Part shown: positions 1 through 7,507 of the stretch, one piece after another
Numbering within the stretch: the stretch's first letter is position 1
Layout: every line of letters begins with the position of its first letter
Source of the DNA: H2-BAC3 sp045863035
GTDB lineage: Bacteria; Bacteroidota; Ignavibacteria; Ignavibacteriales; Ignavibacteriaceae
Direction: 5' to 3'
Length of the DNA stretch: 45,744 bases
Assembly (NCBI GenBank): GCA_045863035.1
Contig: BTUV01000015.1
Span: 1-45,744, forward strand
Made by a program: the position numbers and the translations under genes
The notes under the pieces: generated by a model
Told to the model about the DNA's origin: nothing
Databases searched by the model: none
What the model saw: only the letters and a program-made list of their open reading frames with translations

Positions 1-570
1 GTTTACTTAAATCCGCATTGGAAAGAGGGGGCTTCGGAATTGTTCATTGCAGATTATTAATTTTTAATTCCTAATTCTTCATTGATTCCCCGGGGCTTCG
101 GAATTCTTCAGTGTACATTGCTCATCTCAGAAGTATAACAAATACAAGTGAGGAAATTTAGAAGATCATTATTGGGGATACAGCAGAAGGGTAAACTTTA
201 CGCAAATATTCTGGAACAAGCCAGGATTCTAAGCCGATATTGTCACTTCTGAAATAAAATGCGTCATACTAATTGGCAGAAGTCAGGAAGAATTATGAAG
301 TATGAAGTATGAATTGATTGTCACAAGACGTTATTTGCGGAAGAATATATACGCCTCCCTGTACCGCGTTAGGACAATTCGCGAATTGTCCCTCCAAAAT
401 TTACATCCGCTGGGATAGGTCGTGACCTGTCCTATCTTGAAACTGCGCCGAATATATACGCCTCCCTTTATCGCGTTAGGTCAATTCGCGAATTGTCCCT
501 ACTAAACTTGACCAGAACATATACCCTTTACCACATCAGGGTAACGTATGATATATATTTGCCATGCTAA
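1..570. other. Gene-free region at window start
   Basis: No credible coding frame is seen before bshB1 ends at 571. The stretch is patchy. An AT-rich part (about 50-90) lies between two copies of a 14-base word, ggggcttcggaatt, at 28-41 and 92-105. A short tandem of a tatgaag unit lies near 294-315. A cluster of palindromes occupies 343-500 and is listed separately. This resembles an intergenic region that has collected small repeats. A gene truncated at the left edge cannot be excluded but none is supported. Confidence 0.6.
343..500. repeat. REP-like palindrome cluster with 51-bp direct repeat
   Basis: Two 51-base copies at 343-393 and 450-500 differ at only three positions. Each begins gaatatatacgcctccct and ends in a palindrome. 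In copy 1 the palindrome is perfect over 20 bases (372-391, GGACAATTCGCGAATTGTCC); in copy 2 one base is changed. Between them, 412-433 forms a third imperfect palindrome around aggtc-gt-gacct. Alternating short palindromes of this kind resemble REP or BIME elements mobilised by RAYT transposases. No transposase gene is in the window, so the mobiliser is inferred. Confidence 0.75.
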
Positions 571-1293
571 TTACAATTTATTTATATAATTTACTAAATC
601 CAATTCCAATTCTTCTTCGGTAAAAAACGGTTCGCCATATTTCTTACCGATTTTAAATCCGTAAAACTCAGCTTTCGCCCTGATAAACTCCGCGAATTCA
701 GGACTACTGATAAAGGTATTCGGCTCGGTACTGTTTGGATCATAGAACTGGGTGGCATAAGCCATCATCGCTTTTTTCTTTATCTCGAAATATGGGGAAA
801 CATCAACAATGAACGAAGGTTCAAAAGTGTAGGTCTGCATGTAATAAAACAGCTTGGCAGGGCGGTATGCTTCCTGAGGGGTGTCCTTGTCAAAAGTCTT
901 AATCTTTGAAAGCCCGGAAGAAAAATATGCCTGTTTCACCAAGGAGCTTAGCTTAATATGATCGGGGTGTCGGTCATTCCTGAAAGGCGCGAAAATAAGT
1001 TTGGGGCGGTATTTTCTGATACAGATAAGCAACTTGCTCAGATTTTGTTTATTATCCTCAATTTCGCCATCTGGAATGTGAAGGTTTTCTCTTGTTGCGA
1101 TTTTCAGAATTACCGCGGCTTGAAATGCCTCTTTTTGCCGTATTTCGGGGGTTCCCCGGGTTCCTAATTCCCCTCTGGTAAGATCTATAATGCCGACTTT
1201 CATCCCCTCAGCGGCCAGTTTTGCAATGGTCCCGCCCATGGTCAGCTCGGCATCATCCGGATGGGCGGCAAATATAAGTACATCTAGATTCAT
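571..1293 (-). CDS. bshB1: Bacillithiol biosynthesis deacetylase BshB1 (PIG-L/LmbE family)
   Basis: Predicted zinc-dependent N-deacetylase that removes acetate from GlcNAc-malate to give GlcN-malate, the second step of bacillithiol synthesis in the cytoplasm. The product is 240 residues, the usual BshB1 size. The family motif AHPDD is at residues 10-14, followed by a Gly-rich GGT segment, and a second zinc motif HPDH lies in the middle of the chain after NDR. The frame stays open 12 codons upstream, but the start at 1293 places the first strand directly before AHPDD as in other family members and has ggaaa just upstream. It stands alone, divergent from the secreted-protein cluster. Other thiol-synthesis genes (bshA, bshC) are not in the window. 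A different LmbE deacetylase is possible but less likely. Confidence 0.85.
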   Translation of the reverse strand: MNLDVLIFAAHPDDAELTMGGTIAKLAAEGMKVGIIDLTRGELGTRGTPEIRQKEAFQAAVILKIATRENLHIPDGEIEDNKQNLSKLLICIRKYRPKLIFAPFRNDRHPDHIKLSSLVKQAYFSSGLSKIKTFDKDTPQEAYRPAKLFYYMQTYTFEPSFIVDVSPYFEIKKKAMMAYATQFYDPNSTEPNTFISSPEFAEFIRAKAEFYGFKIGKKYGEPFFTEEELELDLVNYINKL

Positions 1294-1450
1294 GTGATTT
1301 CCGTAAAGTAAAATGAATTCCTCCGGCAAAATAAATATTTTTTATTTTAAGCACTAATCTTTATTTTTAACCACTCATTTGAACTATTCCTGTCTTCTTT
1401 CCAGGAAAGCTGTTCTCATCCTATTCACTTAACTAATCCGGTATTATTTA

Positions 1451-3010
1451 ATGAAGATGCTTCAGACATTATTCTTTTTCTTTGCTTTTTTTGCTTCATC
1501 CATTTTTGCGCAAGACTGGACCTGGTCACTTCGCCAGAGCGGTCAGAGTCTCGGAAATCCGGTCGCTGTTCGTAAGGCAGATGCGAATATCGTTTACTAT
1601 GGCTCGGTCGGAACTGTTTATATCAGTTACGATCGTGGCGAATCTTTTTCTACCTGGGGAACAACTATCCCGACTTCTACCAGAATTAAGCACGTAATTC
1701 TGACTGCTAAGGATACCTCTTCAATGGTTGTCGCCTGCGAGGCAAGCCCTAAAGATATCATTGTAAAAACCACGAACAGAGGACAAACATGGCAGACTAC
1801 TGCAGGTAACTTAACACTTTCCTTTTACGGCATCCCTGTTACTGTTGACCACAAAGCCCCTGATACTCTTTATTCGATGTCTTCAGATTCTGTGTTTAAA
1901 TCAACCGACTTTGGCTCAACCTGGCAGACAATTACCCGGCTGAATGGTCTTTTTGATGCCCCTTGTGATATTGAAGTTTTTCCTGACAGCAATAATGTAA
2001 TCCTTGCCGGTGACAATACCAGAGGAATTATGAGAAGTTCTGACGGCGGTGTCACCTGGTCACAGGTATTCGTAACTTCCGGCGAAATTCCAACTATAGC
2101 GGTTGATCATAATAGACCGGGCGTAGCATTCGCAACCAAATGGAGCGGCGGCGGAGGTTTTGTAAAAACAACTGATTATGGCAAAACATGGACCCACATT
2201 TCTACAACCCTCTTCAGCGGAAGAAGTATGTGGGGTGTGCATGTAGATCCCAAAAATTCTAACTGGGTGATAACCGGAGAATATTCAGGCGGTCGGTCAT
2301 ATCTTTCCACTGACGGCGGTGAGACCTGGAGAACCATTACCATCTCAAGCTCCAACTATTCATTTGTCATAGCAGACACCAACACCATCTTTGCAGCTCA
2401 GGGTAACGGATTTTACAAACTCCGCCTGCCTTTAGTACCGGTTGAACTGACCTCTTTCAGGTATTCACTTCAGGGCTCTGATGTTGTCCTGAACTGGGAA
2501 ACTGCAACAGAAAGCAATAACAAAGGTTTTGAAATTGAAGCCGGCACTTCAAAAGAAGACTTGTCAGTTATCGGCTATGTTTCAGGAAACGGTACAACAA
2601 CCGAAAAGAAACTTTATTCGTATAGTTTCCGGCCGGAGATGGAGGGAAATTATTTTGTCCGTCTGAAACAAATTGATTTTGACGGCACGTCTGAGTATTC
2701 ATCCTTTATAGAAGTAGATTATACACAAGAGAAATCATTTGCTCTTGCCCAGAATTACCCGAACCCCTTCAACCCGACAGCCGCGATAACTTTTTCGATT
2801 CCGGCGGAAGGATATGTAACACTTGCCATATATAATACATTGGGTCAGCAGGTTATGGAAGCTGTAAGCGGAATGCTTTCTGCCGGTCAGCACAGTTATA
2901 TCATTAGTGCAGCCGGTTTGGGCAGCGGAAATTACTACTACCGCCTGAATTATAAAAATCAGAGCGGTAAATCATTTGCTTCTGTCAGAATGATGACCGT
3001 GCTGAAATAG
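1451..3010 (+). CDS. Secreted beta-propeller (BNR/sortilin-like) protein with T9SS-type sorting tail
   Basis: A 519-residue exported protein. Residues 1-21 form a Phe-rich signal peptide ending FAQ. Roughly residues 45-300 hold about six repeats of the Asp-box type (for example SSDGGVTW, TTDYGKTW, STDGGETW), typical of sialidase/VPS10/YCF48-like propellers. A linker domain begins at PVELTSF and contains ETATESNNKGFEIE. The last 80 or so residues carry NYPNPFNP and the beta-rich fold of type A sorting domains used by type IX secretion. It probably reaches the cell surface or medium. Its ligand is unknown, and sialidase activity should not be assumed because Asp boxes occur in many non-enzymatic propellers. 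It is followed after 8 bases by the next secreted protein, suggesting one transcript. Confidence 0.8.
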   Translation: MKMLQTLFFFFAFFASSIFAQDWTWSLRQSGQSLGNPVAVRKADANIVYYGSVGTVYISYDRGESFSTWGTTIPTSTRIKHVILTAKDTSSMVVACEASPKDIIVKTTNRGQTWQTTAGNLTLSFYGIPVTVDHKAPDTLYSMSSDSVFKSTDFGSTWQTITRLNGLFDAPCDIEVFPDSNNVILAGDNTRGIMRSSDGGVTWSQVFVTSGEIPTIAVDHNRPGVAFATKWSGGGGFVKTTDYGKTWTHISTTLFSGRSMWGVHVDPKNSNWVITGEYSGGRSYLSTDGGETWRTITISSSNYSFVIADTNTIFAAQGNGFYKLRLPLVPVELTSFRYSLQGSDVVLNWETATESNNKGFEIEAGTSKEDLSVIGYVSGNGTTTEKKLYSYSFRPEMEGNYFVRLKQIDFDGTSEYSSFIEVDYTQEKSFALAQNYPNPFNPTAAITFSIPAEGYVTLAIYNTLGQQVMEAVSGMLSAGQHSYIISAAGLGSGNYYYRLNYKNQSGKSFASVRMMTVLK

Positions 3011-3018
3011 GAACATAT

Positions 3019-4101
3019 ATGAAAAGATTTTATCCCCTCTTCCTTCTCATGATCTTTGCCGGCTTTTTATATAATGAAGCTGTTCAATATCCGCACGGAA
3101 TTGTAGGACTCACCCGTCTCAATGGCGAAGGGTGCGTCTGTCATAATATTGCACCCGCGCTTACTGTAAATGTTATCATAAGCGGTCCAGATTCTCTTGC
3201 TCAAGGTTCGACCGCTGAATATACAATAACCCTTACCGGGGGTGCAGGACACTCAGCCGGGTTTAACGCCGCGGCCAGAAATGGTCTTCTCTCAGTTTCT
3301 GACACAAGCGTGAAAAAAATTGATACGGAACTAACTCAAACAAGCCCTAAAGTATTTACCAATGATACCGTCCGATGGAAGTTTGCATATACTGCACCCG
3401 CTGCATTAATGACGGATACACTTTATGCTGTCGGTCTTAGCGCGGACGGGAATGGCTATCCAAGCGCAGGTGATTTATGGAACTTCAGCTCAAACTTTCC
3501 AATCAGAGTAATCGCATCAATTCCCGTTGAACTGAATTCTTTTTCTGTAACAGCGGAGGAGGAGATACCGGTTCTCAGATGGACAACAGCTTCCGAAACT
3601 AATAACAGCGGATTCACTGTTGAGCGCAGCCGTGATAATCAGCATTCATGGGAATCCATTGCTTTGGTTAAGGGCGCCGGAACAACAACTGAATCACAGC
3701 AGTATATATTTCGTGACGAAAATCCGGAAGGTTCTGATCTTGCATACAGATTGAAGCAGATTGATCACAACGGCACATTCCGTTATTACGGTCCTGTAAC
3801 AGTACAACTAAGCAGTGCGCCACTTCAATATCTCATTGCGTCAAATTATCCCAATCCTTTTAATCCTGTTACAACGGTTAACTATTCACTTCCCTCTGCC
3901 GGTACCATGTCAGTAATGATATATAACTCCACCGGTAGTCTTCTCCATGAAGAGTTGTTTTCATCATCCGGGGCAGCTACAGGAAATCTTGCATGGAATG
4001 CAGTGAACAATGCATCAGGAGTATATTACATCCATCTAAGCTTTAGCGGCACGGATGGTAAAAAATCGTCCAAGACATTAAAAAGTATTCTGCTTAAATG
4101 A
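3019..4101 (+). CDS. Secreted CxCH-motif (Reeler-like/choice-of-anchor V type) protein with sorting tail
   Basis: A 360-residue exported protein. After a signal segment (about 1-22) comes the short motif GCVCHN, with C39, C41 and H42. This is one residue shorter than the CXXCH haem c motif. Residues about 45-170 form a beta-rich region with GGAGHSAGFN, resembling Reeler-like or 'choice-of-anchor V' domains found in proteins with CxxCH-type motifs. Next come the PVELNSF linker and TTASETNN module, then a C-terminal sorting domain starting NYPNPFNP. The downstream gene is a paralogue with the same layout. The family name is from memory of the architecture; haem or metal binding is possible but unproven. 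Confidence 0.7.
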   Translation: MKRFYPLFLLMIFAGFLYNEAVQYPHGIVGLTRLNGEGCVCHNIAPALTVNVIISGPDSLAQGSTAEYTITLTGGAGHSAGFNAAARNGLLSVSDTSVKKIDTELTQTSPKVFTNDTVRWKFAYTAPAALMTDTLYAVGLSADGNGYPSAGDLWNFSSNFPIRVIASIPVELNSFSVTAEEEIPVLRWTTASETNNSGFTVERSRDNQHSWESIALVKGAGTTTESQQYIFRDENPEGSDLAYRLKQIDHNGTFRYYGPVTVQLSSAPLQYLIASNYPNPFNPVTTVNYSLPSAGTMSVMIYNSTGSLLHEELFSSSGAATGNLAWNAVNNASGVYYIHLSFSGTDGKKSSKTLKSILLK

Positions 4102-4130
4102 TCTTTTCTAATCGCGGATATATAAAACGT

Positions 4131-5240
4131 ATGAAAGCAATAAACGGGCTGATCTTCGCCGCGTTTATTGCCTTCATTTCTCTGGCTTACACCTGGACAG
4201 AACATCCGAACAAGCGCATCGGATGTACTGAGCTAAACGGCGACGGCTGCGTATGTCATAATCTTGACCGTACACCGGATGTAAAAGTCTGGGTTGAAGG
4301 ACCTGTGCAGCTTGAAACCGGTCAGACTGGCATATATAAAATGTTTCTTGCAGGTGGTCCGGCCATGGCGGGCGGCAGCCAGATGGCCGGCTCACATAAC
4401 ATTGCAGCTCGTTACGGAACGTTAGCATTGATGGATACTGTTTCAATTCTCTTTTGGGGTGAGATAACACAGCGCATCCCTATCATGTTTCAACAAGTTT
4501 CGGATACACTCTTTTGGGAGTTTGCATATACTGCCCCAGATTCAGTTTGTATTGACACCATTTACTCTACCGGTTTAAGTTTCGTTCTTGAAGGCCTGCC
4601 GGATACTGACGACTACTGGAACTTCGGACCAAAATTTCCCGTGAGAGTTGTCCCCAAAATTGTACCGGTTGAATTCACCTCTTTCTCAGTAAGCGCTCAG
4701 GACGGTTATATATCCCTGAAATGGACAACCGCGTCCGAAACAAACAACCGCGGTTTTGAAGTTATGCGAAACGCTGATTACGAAACAAACTCTAACCAAT
4801 GGGAAACCATTGGTTTCGTAGAAGGCAAAGGCACTTCAGCCGGAGAAAACAGCTATCAGTTTACTGATATATTCAATCCTGTTTCCACTGCCGCCTACCG
4901 GCTCAGGCAATTTGACTTTGACGGCTCAAGTTCATATTCGGGGGTAATTAAACTTGAAGCAGGAAAATTAGCCACCGATGGATTTGTGATTAAAGGCGCA
5001 TACCCGAACCCATTTAACCCATCTGCTATGGTATCATTACAGATTGGCAAAGATTCAGATATTATTGTGGAATTATATTCATCCGCGGGTGAAAAGGTAC
5101 GTGATATATTTGCAGGCGGGCTTCCTTCCGGAATTCATCTGCTTAAAGTTAATGGTGAGGGGCTGTCATCAGGAGTATATTTACTCAGCGTGAGGAATAG
5201 TGAGTCAGCAGCAGTATATAAAATGATTTTAACAAAATAA
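4131..5240 (+). CDS. Paralogue of the preceding CxCH secreted protein, with sorting tail
   Basis: 369 residues from the start chosen here, which puts a hydrophobic signal peptide (MKAINGLIFAAFIAF) at the N-terminus. An upstream ATG at 4098 overlaps the previous stop by four bases and would add 11 residues before the signal peptide; it may be used for translational coupling. The motif GCVCHN (C40, C42, H43) is preceded by a third cysteine at C32. The rest follows the neighbour: a Reeler-like beta region with an AGSHNIAARYG segment, a PVEFTSF linker with TTASETNNRGFEV, and a sorting domain with YPNPFNP. Strong local similarity indicates tandem duplication. Function is unknown; both copies are probably surface or extracellular proteins. 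Confidence 0.7.
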   Translation: MKAINGLIFAAFIAFISLAYTWTEHPNKRIGCTELNGDGCVCHNLDRTPDVKVWVEGPVQLETGQTGIYKMFLAGGPAMAGGSQMAGSHNIAARYGTLALMDTVSILFWGEITQRIPIMFQQVSDTLFWEFAYTAPDSVCIDTIYSTGLSFVLEGLPDTDDYWNFGPKFPVRVVPKIVPVEFTSFSVSAQDGYISLKWTTASETNNRGFEVMRNADYETNSNQWETIGFVEGKGTSAGENSYQFTDIFNPVSTAAYRLRQFDFDGSSSYSGVIKLEAGKLATDGFVIKGAYPNPFNPSAMVSLQIGKDSDIIVELYSSAGEKVRDIFAGGLPSGIHLLKVNGEGLSSGVYLLSVRNSESAAVYKMILTK

Positions 5241-5255
5241 TCCCCATTTGAACTT

Positions 5256-5291
5256 CGTGGCAAGCAGCTCATTTCAGAGCAACTTGCCGCG
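5256..5291. other. Hairpin between convergent genes
   Basis: Bases 5256-5264 pair with 5283-5291 (core GGCAAG/CTTGCC), and an inner stem pairs GCTC with GAGC around the loop atttca. The structure sits between the stops of two convergent genes. Neither side has a T-rich tract, so it is not a standard intrinsic terminator. It may still protect transcript 3' ends. Confidence 0.4.
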
Positions 5292-5308
5292 AATTTCTCA
5301 CATCTACT

Positions 5309-6043
5309 TTAGAACCCGACTCTCAATCCAAACGAATACTGATTTGAACCATCAGGGGCGATGCTGTTTCCAAGTTCGAGTAAGGAAGTTTCTGCTTGCA
5401 ATCCTTTATTGTGAGCAGAAACCAGGCGCACCGCGTTAATAACACTCCCAAGACGGTTCAACAACATACCGGCTACAACAAATCTCAGATTATTAAACGC
5501 CTGACGGCTTGACACCCACATCGAGCGGTATGTTCTTCTTTCTGTTGTAGAAGTCCATGACCAGGAATGTGTTGTCGTATTATACATTTCATCAAATTGA
5601 CGGTAAAATGCTCTTTCATCATTATACTGATTTATATCTCTGTAGTTGCCTATGTTCGCGAAAAAATCTTCATCTTTACCCCCCAGTGCCACACCGCCTT
5701 TTGTTTGCGCGTAAGAGAGATAATTTTCCTCCTGCCATTCACCGTATTGATTGATGGAAAAATAAGAAAGCCAGAGCGCGCCTTCAGTAATCGTAAGATA
5801 TTTACCGGTTGTGTAGTCACCTGCATACAGTTCGCCCATACCGGGTATAAGTGCTGAATATAAAATTGCAAGCGCAGGGCTTTTTCTTTCTCTATCCAGG
5901 TTCTCTTTCAGCAAAGTAGTCTGCGTTTCAGAGCTAATCTGGATTGTCTGCTGCAGTTCAAATATATTGTGTGTAATACTGTTCTGTGAAAAAACCGGTA
6001 AAGCGGTCATCAGTATAACAATGAGAATTAGTAATTGTTTCAT
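5309..6043 (-). CDS. DUF5683-like exported membrane protein
   Basis: A 244-residue protein with a clear signal peptide (MKQLLILIVILMTALPVFSQ). The segment SPALAILYSALIPGMGELYAGDYTTGKYL lies near residue 55; 'Pro-Gly-Met-Gly-(Glu/Gln)-x-Tyr-x-Gly' is the hallmark of small membrane proteins such as DUF5683 and TM2-like families. Further hydrophobic stretches follow, including one near residues 180-205. The C-terminus ends in an aromatic residue (GLRVGF), as is common for outer-membrane strands. No enzymatic motif is visible. It lies 18 bases upstream of the mtaB stop, so it is the last-but-one gene on this strand block and may be read together with mtaB's opposite end only by chance. Function unknown. 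Confidence 0.6.
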   Translation of the reverse strand: MKQLLILIVILMTALPVFSQNSITHNIFELQQTIQISSETQTTLLKENLDRERKSPALAILYSALIPGMGELYAGDYTTGKYLTITEGALWLSYFSINQYGEWQEENYLSYAQTKGGVALGGKDEDFFANIGNYRDINQYNDERAFYRQFDEMYNTTTHSWSWTSTTERRTYRSMWVSSRQAFNNLRFVVAGMLLNRLGSVINAVRLVSAHNKGLQAETSLLELGNSIAPDGSNQYSFGLRVGF

Positions 6044-6061
6044 GCTCTTCTTTATATATTG

Positions 6062-7378
6062 TTAGGCAGTAGCAAGGTACCCGGTTATGCTTCCTTTAAA
6101 TGTGATTCCGTTAAATGACTCCAGAAGAACTGCTGTCTTTTTATTGACTAATTCTTCCCGATAGAGATGTTCAACCCGTATATAGTTTGAAGTGAACCCT
6201 TTCATCAAACCATTATCATTTTCATGCTCAAAGATAACCTCTGCTTGTTCGCCGGTCATTGAGGTATAAAAAAACGCTCGCTTTTTATCACTGAGATTTC
6301 TGAGAATGTTAGTGCGCATTCTTCTGGTTTCAACTGCAATCTGACCTTCCATCGAGGCAGCTTTTGTATCAGGTCGTTCAGAGTATGTAAACACATGAAG
6401 ATATGAAATCGGGAGATTCCGTAAAAAGTCATGCGTCTCCTTAAAATGTGCTTCAGTTTCACCGGGGAAACCGGTTATTACATCTACTCCGATTCCGCAG
6501 TCGGGTATTTTTTCCATAATCCTGCTGATAAGATTTTCATAATCAGCAGCAGTATATCTTCGCTGCATAAGACGGAGAATTTCAGGAGAACCGTTCTGCA
6601 GAGGTATGTGAAAATGATTACACATCTTTTCATTCTCCGCGGTTAACTGAATAATTTCATCAGTGAGTAGATTTGGCTCAATCGAACTTATGCGGATTCT
6701 GAAATCACCTTCCTGTTTTACCAGCATGGTTAAAAGCTGATAGAAATTAATGCTGCTGTTCCACAGATAATCACCCGTGTTTACTCCTGTCAGCACAATC
6801 TCTTTATATCCTTGAGCGATAAGCTGATTAAAATTACCAAGTACTTCATCCGGATTCTGGCTTCTGCTCCCCCCCCTGGCTTTAGGTATGGTGCAGAATG
6901 AGCATTTATAATCGCAGCCATCTTGTATTTTGAGGAACGCTCTGGTGCGAGAGTCTGCGTCAGAGGAAAATGCCGGTCCGAATGACTCATTTAATTCACC
7001 ATCAGGCGAAACAAAGATGCAGCTTAATTCTTTTTTCTCAAAACTATTCAGGATATCGAATACGCGGAATTTTTCTGCCGATCCCAGGACTGCATCCACG
7101 CCTTTAATTGCGGAAATTTCTTCAGGTCTGAGCTGAGCATAGCAGCCGGTTACAATGACAAAAGCGCCGGGGTTATTTCTGAGTGCACGCCTTACAATTT
7201 TGCGGCAATCTTTTTCAGCATTCTCAGTCACTGTGCAAGTATTTATTACATAGACATCGGCCGGGTTTTCAAAATCGGTAATTTTGAATCCCTGATCCTT
7301 AAACTGTCTTCCGATTGCGGAAGTCTCCGCGAAATTCAGTTTACAACCTAATGTGTAAAAAGCTACTTTTTCAGTCAC
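6062..7378 (-). CDS. mtaB: tRNA (t6A37) methylthiotransferase MtaB
   Basis: Radical-SAM enzyme that adds a methylthio group to t6A at position 37 of tRNAs reading ANN codons. The product is 438 residues from a GTG start at 7378. The N-terminal domain begins TLGCKLNFAET and contains the cluster cysteines of CTVTENAEKDC and GCYAQ. The radical-SAM motif CDYKCSFC follows (CX3CX2C), with KARG directly after. A TRAM-like C-terminal region follows (VIFEHENDNGLMKGFTSNYIRVE). The GCKLN form with these motifs marks MtaB rather than MiaB or RimO. The frame is open to an ATG at 7462, but that extension overlaps the rpsA terminator and encodes unconserved sequence, so the GTG is preferred. There is no good ribosome binding site before it. 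Confidence 0.88.
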   Translation of the reverse strand: MTEKVAFYTLGCKLNFAETSAIGRQFKDQGFKITDFENPADVYVINTCTVTENAEKDCRKIVRRALRNNPGAFVIVTGCYAQLRPEEISAIKGVDAVLGSAEKFRVFDILNSFEKKELSCIFVSPDGELNESFGPAFSSDADSRTRAFLKIQDGCDYKCSFCTIPKARGGSRSQNPDEVLGNFNQLIAQGYKEIVLTGVNTGDYLWNSSINFYQLLTMLVKQEGDFRIRISSIEPNLLTDEIIQLTAENEKMCNHFHIPLQNGSPEILRLMQRRYTAADYENLISRIMEKIPDCGIGVDVITGFPGETEAHFKETHDFLRNLPISYLHVFTYSERPDTKAASMEGQIAVETRRMRTNILRNLSDKKRAFFYTSMTGEQAEVIFEHENDNGLMKGFTSNYIRVEHLYREELVNKKTAVLLESFNGITFKGSITGYLATA

Positions 7379-7442
7379 GTAAAAATTCTTTGGTGTAAAA
7401 TTCAGATTTTTTTTGAAATAATATATCCCTAAAACGGGTAGC

Positions 7443-7474
7443 AAAAAAAAGGAGCGAATCACATGATCCGCTCC
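7443..7474 (-). terminator. Intrinsic terminator after rpsA
   Basis: On the minus strand the 10-base arms ggagcggatc and gattcgctcc pair (nine Watson-Crick pairs and one G-T) around a 4-base loop, followed by eight Ts. It lies about 35 bases after the rpsA stop and upstream of the chosen mtaB start. Confidence 0.9.
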
Positions 7475-7507
7475 TCGTTTTATAGTTCTGTTTTCAGAAT
7501 GCTGAGG

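Noticed and set aside
28..105. Two copies of a 14-base word as att sites or an IS end
   Set aside because: Too short, no inverted ends and no mobile-element gene nearby; treated as a minor repeat.
958..1167. Small plus-strand open frame opposite bshB1
   Set aside because: It is a shadow of the bshB1 frame, with no start signal or recognisable domain.
7379..7462. N-terminal extension of mtaB
   Set aside because: It overlaps the rpsA terminator and adds residues unlike any MtaB start; GTG at 7378 places the GCKLN motif correctly.
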